9,791 bases of DNA from contig JBNJHN010000069.1 of NCBI GenBank assembly GCA_051748565.1, positions 1 through 9,791 of the forward strand, given 5' to 3'. Shown here in pieces: positions 5,930-9,791 of the stretch; within the stretch, counting starts at the first letter, position 1, and every line of letters starts with the position of its first letter. Source of the stretch: SKPH01 sp051748565 (lineage in GTDB: Bacteria > Bacillota > Dethiobacteria > DTU022). The position numbers and the translations under genes were made by a program. The notes below the pieces were generated by a model. The model ran no database searches, had not been told where the DNA came from, and saw nothing but the letters and a program-made list of their open reading frames with translations.

Positions 5930-6886
5930 TTAATTAATAACGGTAATAACCACTTTACCTTGAGTGTGAGCTGTTTCCATATAACTGAAAGCCTCTATTG
6001 CCTGGTGTAAAGAGTATGTTCGGTCAATTACCGGTTGGATCTTGCCGGTTTCAATAAGTTCTTTAAGAATTCTTAGGTCTTGATCATTTGGTGAGCTCAA
6101 AAATAAACGAGCCACCTGGCGCTTGAACATAGAAAGTACTAGCGCTTTTAGTACGTATTTCATACCGCCATGTCCACTGTTAGGAACAATTACTCCTTGA
6201 GGCGTAAGTACTCGTAAGATTTCAGAAAACGAGCGACTTGCAACATTATCCAGTATTAGGTCATATCTGAGGCCGCTTTGTGTGAAATCATCTTTCGTAT
6301 AATCAATAACTCTGTCTGCGCCGAGCGAATATAACAACTCGACGTTCCGCGTGCTACAAACACCGGTAACATATGCGCCTAAAGCTTTTGCGATCTGTAC
6401 TGCAAAAGTACCTACTCCGCCCGATGCGCCATTGATCAAAACCTGCTGTCCCGCCTTAATAGCACCTGCATCACGCAAACCCTGAAGCGCTGTGGTGGCG
6501 GCAGTCGGCACAGCTGCGGCTTGTTCGAAGTTAAGGTTGGTAGGCTTAAACTCTGCTTTTTCTGCAGGTAAGCTCACGTATTCGGTGAGTGTATGATGGC
6601 AAGATGCAAACACCTCGTCGCCGGGTATAAATTTGATCACTTGTCGGCCCACCCCTTCTACCCGTCCGGCCATATCCCAACCAAGTATGTAATTATTAGG
6701 TTTGGGAAATCCAACGCTAAGCCTTGCCAACCAAGGGTTACCTCGCATGGAAAAAATATCGCCAGCATTTAGAGCAGCGGCGTGAACCCTAACCAATATT
6801 TCATTCTCCTTGAAATGCGGCTCTTCAACTTCTTGGTATTGCAACACATTAGTCGATCCATAAGCATTTTGAACAATAGCTTTCAT
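5930..6886 (-). CDS. Zinc-free MDR-family NAD(P)-dependent oxidoreductase (quinone-oxidoreductase-like)
   Basis: This is a complete 318-residue medium-chain dehydrogenase. The N-terminal GroES-like part has VRVHAAALNAGD (residues 32-43), where N and D stand in for the catalytic zinc cysteine context, so this is the zinc-independent quinone-oxidoreductase branch. LGWDMAGRVEGVG (68-80) and PGDEVFA (89-95) are family landmarks. The cofactor loop NGASGGVGTFAVQIAK (152-167) is the NADPH-type AxxGxxG motif. FTQSGLRYDLILDNV and a normal C-terminus (AIEAFSYMETAHTQGKVVI) complete it. It likely reduces quinones or conjugated carbonyls with NADPH. The start ATG has AAAGGTGA six bases upstream. It lies 51 bases after the FMN-binding gene on the same strand, so the two are probably cotranscribed. 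Confidence 0.92.
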   Translation of the reverse strand: MKAIVQNAYGSTNVLQYQEVEEPHFKENEILVRVHAAALNAGDIFSMRGNPWLARLSVGFPKPNNYILGWDMAGRVEGVGRQVIKFIPGDEVFASCHHTLTEYVSLPAEKAEFKPTNLNFEQAAAVPTAATTALQGLRDAGAIKAGQQVLINGASGGVGTFAVQIAKALGAYVTGVCSTRNVELLYSLGADRVIDYTKDDFTQSGLRYDLILDNVASRSFSEILRVLTPQGVIVPNSGHGGMKYVLKALVLSMFKRQVARLFLSSPNDQDLRILKELIETGKIQPVIDRTYSLHQAIEAFSYMETAHTQGKVVITVIN

Positions 6887-6937
6887 TGCTAATCACCTTT
6901 ACATAGAATTTTTCTATCAGCTGCAACAAGCCTTCAA

Positions 6938-7321
6938 TTAGCGAATTAATGCTGTTTCCACTGCTTTCAGGAAAGCTTTACTATTAACTGTAGCTCCTGT
7001 GTTTATATCTACATCCAGCGACTGTTTTGTAATAATCCGCTCAGCTAATTCCTGTTCCAATGTACCACCATTAATGAACTGAATATCCACAATCTTTCCG
7101 CCTTGAACAGTAACATCCACCCTATATGACCACCTGTATTGATTAAATTCGCCTGTATAAACTCCGTCCGCTACTTCACCCGGACTCACATCATTGATCA
7201 CAAGTTCCTGCATCTCCGATAAACCTCTGGAAGCGGCAAAATAACCTCCTCCGAGGATAATGACAAGTACAATAACTATAATTCCCATATTTCTTAGTAA
7301 TTTGCTTTTCCGATCTTTCAT
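6938..7321 (-). CDS. Membrane-anchored FMN-binding domain protein (covalent flavin type)
   Basis: The 127-residue protein has a basic start, one transmembrane helix (NMGIIVIVLVIILGGGYFAA, residues 11-30) and a single FMN_bind domain on the outer side. DGVYTGEFN..RWSYRVDVTV and GGKIVDIQFINGG are the usual strands. DVDINTGATVNS (103-114) is the flavinylation motif (D..[ST]GAT), in which T111 would carry FMN by a phosphoester bond placed by an ApbE-type transferase. No ApbE is in the window. There is no lipobox cysteine, so it is held by the helix. The start has AGGAGGA (7328-7334) six bases away. It is the first gene of a likely operon with the quinone-oxidoreductase-like enzyme, which suggests extracytoplasmic electron transfer; the link is an inference from position. 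Confidence 0.92.
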   Translation of the reverse strand: MKDRKSKLLRNMGIIVIVLVIILGGGYFAASRGLSEMQELVINDVSPGEVADGVYTGEFNQYRWSYRVDVTVQGGKIVDIQFINGGTLEQELAERIITKQSLDVDINTGATVNSKAFLKAVETALIR

Positions 7322-7385
7322 TTCTTGTCCTCCTATATATTCATTACCACCACTGCCAAAAAGGCCATTCCATTACAGTATTTTG

Positions 7386-7428
7386 CTAAAAGCAGTCTAA
7401 CTATAAATACCGCTTATATCTGCTTTAG
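7386..7428. repeat. Inverted repeat upstream of the FMN-binding gene
   Basis: CTAAAAGCAG (7386-7395) and CTGCTTTAG (7420-7428) are complementary over nine pairs with one bulged A and are separated by 24 bases. On the - strand a -10-like TATAGT (7400-7405) lies between the arms. The repeat could be an operator or a 5' leader structure for the FMN-binding operon. It is not followed by a T-run, so it is not an obvious terminator. Confidence 0.35.
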
Positions 7429-7470
7429 GTTGCACTTACTAACCTGGAATAAATAGAAATTAGAGACCTT

Positions 7471-7521
7471 AAGTTAAATTCCGGTTAAACTTGGTATTTA
7501 ATAAGATCTGGATGTTATACT
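7471..7521 (+). promoter_or_regulatory. Candidate + strand promoter with overlapping imperfect dyad
   Basis: TATACT (7516-7521) is preceded after 19 bases by TTGGTA (7491-7496). An imperfect dyad, AAGTTAAA and TTAAACTT separated by TTCCGG (7471-7492), overlaps the -35. A 19-base spacer is typical of MerR-controlled promoters, in which the activator underwinds the DNA, but those operators lie in the spacer and not upstream. It faces the serine-hydrolase remnant and the PhoH gene and may serve the latter. Confidence 0.3.
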
Positions 7522-7530
7522 AGTTATTAA

Positions 7531-7707
7531 TTACAATTTATTGTAGGAGGATTAAGAAAAGGCCATATTGGAATACTCTCTACCCATATGTTTTATGATC
7601 TAGAAAACGATTTGCATGTGATCATGAATTTTGGCTCTACTGCAAGCATGTATAAAAACTTCAGAGTTTTAATAGAAATTATAAGCAGTTTTCGAAAAAT
7701 ATTATGA
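7531..7707 (+). pseudogene. Beta-lactamase-like serine hydrolase, C-terminal remnant
   Basis: The frame is open for 58 codons from 7531 with no usable start near its beginning; the first ATG is at 7588. The encoded RKGHIGILSTHMFYDLENDL matches the last beta strands of the beta-lactamase/PBP4*-type serine hydrolases, where GHTG.....FY.PE.DL is a signature and the GH(T)G motif stands for the KTG box. The tail (VIMNFGSTASM...FRVLIEIIS) also fits the family end. The catalytic SxxK and YxN segments, roughly 250-300 residues, are missing. AGGAGG at 7545-7550 lies inside the frame (codons for Gly-Gly) and is probably coincidental. The gene's 3' end is 38 bases before PhoH. It is a clear fragment and not functional. 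Confidence 0.6.
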
Positions 7708-7745
7708 AGCAAATTAAGAAATGATGATGAGGGGTGTGAAATTGA

Positions 7746-9074
7746 TTGAAAAAGATTTATCTTCTTGATACCAGTGTTCTGCTCCAATCGCCTAATGCTG
7801 TTCTCGGTTTTCAGGATAACCTGATTGTTCTTCCCGGTTGTGTCATAGAAGAGCTGGATAATATGAAAAAGGCGGCTGATTATGAAATCCGGGCCAATGC
7901 CCGCTGGGTAGCCCGGTTTTTAGATCAACTGCGCTCAAAAGGTGAGCTAAACCAGGGTGTAGCTTTGCCAGAAGGCGGTGAACTGTGGGTGGAGATGAAC
8001 TGTATAGATAACAGCCATGATCTGCCCTGCTCCTGGCCCGGTGATAAGAGAGACAACCGTTTTCTGGCTGTTGCAAAAAACCTGCAAAAATTAAACCATC
8101 CGGTAATCATTGTTACAAAGGATGTATTTTTAAGGATCAAGGCCGACGTGATCGGGGTTCCCGCCCAGGATTACAGGAACGAACAGGTAGAGTTTGATAT
8201 TGATGAGCAGTACCGGGGATGGGAAGAACAGGATGTTCCTGAAGAGCTGATCGATCGGATCTACAGTGAAAGCCATATATCCTGGAACGGAAAACCGAAC
8301 CCGATCAATAAGTTCTTTCTGCTTAAAGCCGAAGGCAGTGCTCAAAAAACAGCTTTGGCCCGATACCGGGATGGACGAATGATGCTATTAAACGATACCC
8401 GGCCTGATTTTTACGGTTTCAAGCTAAACCTGCTGCAAAAATATGCCCGCGAAGCGCTGCGTGATGACAGCATCCCAATGGTAACGATAATGGGAGCAAC
8501 GGGCAGTGGGAAAACGCTTCTTTCCCTGGGAGTTGGACTGGAAAAAATCCTGGATAAAAATATTTACCGGCGCATGCTGATCTGCCGACCCAATGTAAGT
8601 ATGGGCGAGGAGATTGGTTTTCTACCCGGCGATGAAAAAGAGAAAATTGCTCCCTACATGAGACCTATATATGATAACTTAGAGCAGCTGGTGGACTCAC
8701 ATCCGGATCGTTATGACAACGAACATGAACTTGACGGCAAAGTTGCCTACCTTTTCACAACCAGAAAGATTGTTACGGAGGCTATTGCTTACCTTCAAGG
8801 GCGATCAATCGTTGGCCAATATATCTTAATCGATGAAGCACAAAACCTGACTCCTAAGCAGGCTAAGGGGATTATTACCCGGGCAGGTGAGGGAACCAAG
8901 ATCGTTTTGGTTGGCGACCCGGAACAGATTAACAATCCCTTCCTTGATTCAAGAACAAACGGGCTTTCATGGGCTGTCGAGAAAATGAAGGGCAGCCCCC
9001 TGCACGCTCATATTACCCTGACCGAAACTAAGCGCTCCAACCTGGCCATGGAAGCGGCACGGTTGATGAAGTAA
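7746..9074 (+). CDS. ylaK: PIN-PhoH fusion protein (YlaK/PhoH2 type), RNase plus ATPase/helicase
   Basis: This is a complete 442-residue protein. The N-terminal PIN domain (about 1-140) has the acidic set of an Mg-dependent RNase: D8 in YLLDTSVLL, E35/E36 in VIEELD, D103 in KRDNRFL and D126 in VTKDVFLR. The PhoH ATPase domain (about 225-442) has Walker A GATGSGKT (250-257), the family segment RPNVSMGEEIGFLPGD (281-296), Walker B LIDEAQN (361-367) and the VLVGDPEQINNP sensor region. Homologues are thought to unwind and cut RNA using ATP, often in RNA turnover or toxin-like settings. Here there is no antitoxin-like partner upstream. The start is TTG 7746 with AGGGGTG nine bases upstream; the reading MKKIYLLDTSVLL agrees with family starts. 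It is not in an operon, and the EFR1 gene converges on its 3' end. The symbol is given by family resemblance. Confidence 0.93.
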   Translation: MKKIYLLDTSVLLQSPNAVLGFQDNLIVLPGCVIEELDNMKKAADYEIRANARWVARFLDQLRSKGELNQGVALPEGGELWVEMNCIDNSHDLPCSWPGDKRDNRFLAVAKNLQKLNHPVIIVTKDVFLRIKADVIGVPAQDYRNEQVEFDIDEQYRGWEEQDVPEELIDRIYSESHISWNGKPNPINKFFLLKAEGSAQKTALARYRDGRMMLLNDTRPDFYGFKLNLLQKYAREALRDDSIPMVTIMGATGSGKTLLSLGVGLEKILDKNIYRRMLICRPNVSMGEEIGFLPGDEKEKIAPYMRPIYDNLEQLVDSHPDRYDNEHELDGKVAYLFTTRKIVTEAIAYLQGRSIVGQYILIDEAQNLTPKQAKGIITRAGEGTKIVLVGDPEQINNPFLDSRTNGLSWAVEKMKGSPLHAHITLTETKRSNLAMEAARLMK

Positions 9075-9116
9075 AGTAACTGGAAGGTGACTTATTCCGG
9101 CTGCTCACAATTTGGG

Positions 9117-9791
9117 TTAAACAGCATCAAGATCTTTTTGCCCGGCGATGTCTTCAGCACTTACTTGGGGGTGCTTGTAGCGCCCTGTTTTGTATTTATA
9201 CCCTTTTACCAGGATCGCCTGCTGCGGGCAAAAGTTGAAGCAGGCATAACAAAAATAGCATTGTGTTTTTTCAAGCCATTCTGGTTTGCCACTGGCCATC
9301 CTGATTTTTTCGGAAGGGCATACCTTTTCACAGGTGCCGCATCCATTGCAGTCTTGATCAACAAAAAAGGAAATTGCCCTCGCTTTATCCAGTGGTGACA
9401 TCTTCTCCGTTATCGCTAAAAACGCTTTCCTGATCAGGTTGGGTTGACAATCCGGTCCAATGTTTTTTACACTTTTTACCACGTCTTCTGCGATAAGATC
9501 TATTTCTTTTGGGAGCTCCAGTTCCATCTTTGCTACTTTGTCTGTGCTGATCAGATCCACCCATTTTTTATTGGCCAATATTGCCGGCAGTAAACCTGTA
9601 GCGGTATTTACGATCATCTTCAGTGATGCATAGTAATCAAGCTCAAGACCCTTAGACTTTAAGAGTTTATAAACCAGGTAGTCAACCTTGCCGGGGTAGC
9701 CGCCATTTGTGGTTACAGTAAAAAAATATTGAATAGAAGATAAGTTGGTTCTTTCAATAAAAGCTCTAACCGGTTTTGGAATAGTGTTAAC
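9117..9791 (-). CDS. EFR1-type flavodoxin/ferredoxin fusion, N-terminal part outside window
   Basis: The frame stays open to the window edge, giving 224 residues without the start; the ATG at 9617 is internal. The upstream part, after VPKPVRAF-like and YFFTVTTNGGYPG segments, is the middle of a flavodoxin-like domain (TTNGG and the GKVDYLVYKLLKSKG helix), with the EFR1 pattern DYYASLKMIVN. The C-terminal ferredoxin domain has two 4Fe-4S clusters: CNGCGTCEKVCP and CYFCYACFNFCP (each CX2CX2CX3CP). EFR1 proteins run to about 260 residues, so only some 40 are missing, including the phosphate-binding loop. They are predicted cytoplasmic electron carriers of anaerobes; their partners are unknown. 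It converges on PhoH with 42 bases between the stops. Confidence 0.9.
   Translation of the reverse strand, partial: VNTIPKPVRAFIERTNLSSIQYFFTVTTNGGYPGKVDYLVYKLLKSKGLELDYYASLKMIVNTATGLLPAILANKKWVDLISTDKVAKMELELPKEIDLIAEDVVKSVKNIGPDCQPNLIRKAFLAITEKMSPLDKARAISFFVDQDCNGCGTCEKVCPSEKIRMASGKPEWLEKTQCYFCYACFNFCPQQAILVKGYKYKTGRYKHPQVSAEDIAGQKDLDAV

Noticed and set aside
7593..7787. 64-codon - strand frame upstream of PhoH
   Set aside because: It overlaps the PhoH start and the hydrolase remnant on the other strand and has no motif.
7746..9074. PhoH-PIN gene as part of a toxin-antitoxin pair
   Set aside because: No small antitoxin-like gene precedes it; the only upstream frame is the serine-hydrolase remnant.
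9087..9398. 103-codon + strand frame with hydrophobic residues
   Set aside because: It is antisense to the ferredoxin domain of the EFR1 gene, whose cluster motifs are unmistakable.

Overview
The window looks like a chromosomal piece from an anaerobic Gram-positive bacterium, most likely a clostridial Firmicute of the Peptococcaceae/Pelotomaculum type. The reasons are strong AGGAGG-type ribosome binding sites, frequent TTG starts, and the gene content: an EFR1-type flavodoxin/ferredoxin, a membrane-anchored FMN-binding domain, a PIN-PhoH ATPase, an auxiliary-cysteine radical SAM enzyme and a CrtI-like flavoprotein. The lineage is an inference from style and gene families, not from a marker gene.

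Layout. At 1-214 (+) is the 3' end of an alpha/beta hydrolase, overlapping tail to tail with a radical SAM gene (204-1427, -). Behind the radical SAM gene lies a short N-terminal piece of a flavodoxin (1458-1667, -). From about 1670 to 2990 the DNA is AT-rich and holds three tightly packed, frame-disrupted small membrane-protein genes on the + strand (1975-2149, 2149-2380, 2395-2855). The second and third break at the same TTTTTTA heptamer in the same codon phase. At 3032-4525 (-) is a complete CrtI/phytoene-desaturase-like FAD oxidoreductase. A divergent, AT-rich promoter region follows, then a + strand pair: a four-helix membrane protein (4761-5258) and the first codons of a Cro/C1-type repressor (5260 on), cut by a gap of exactly 100 N (5309-5408). 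On the other side of the gap is the C-terminal half of a short-chain dehydrogenase (5409-5894). A - strand operon encodes a membrane-anchored FMN-binding protein (7321-6938) and a zinc-free quinone-oxidoreductase-like enzyme (6886-5930). The 7322-7745 intergenic region contains a C-terminal remnant of a beta-lactamase-like serine hydrolase (7531-7707). It is followed by the complete PIN-PhoH gene (7746-9074, +) and a 5'-truncated EFR1 flavodoxin/ferredoxin fusion gene that runs out of the window (9117-9791, -).

How it fits together. The recurring theme is flavin and iron-sulfur redox chemistry: radical SAM enzyme, flavodoxin piece, FAD oxidoreductase, SDR, quinone-oxidoreductase-like MDR, FMN-binding protein and EFR1. 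The genes do not form one pathway. Intact, GC-richer genes alternate with AT-rich stretches full of broken genes, which suggests a region of repeated insertion and deletion. No RNA gene, CRISPR array, transposase or integrase was seen. The nearest thing to something new is the pair of identical slippery heptamers in adjacent membrane-protein genes. Homopolymer sequencing error or gene decay remains the simpler explanation for them.
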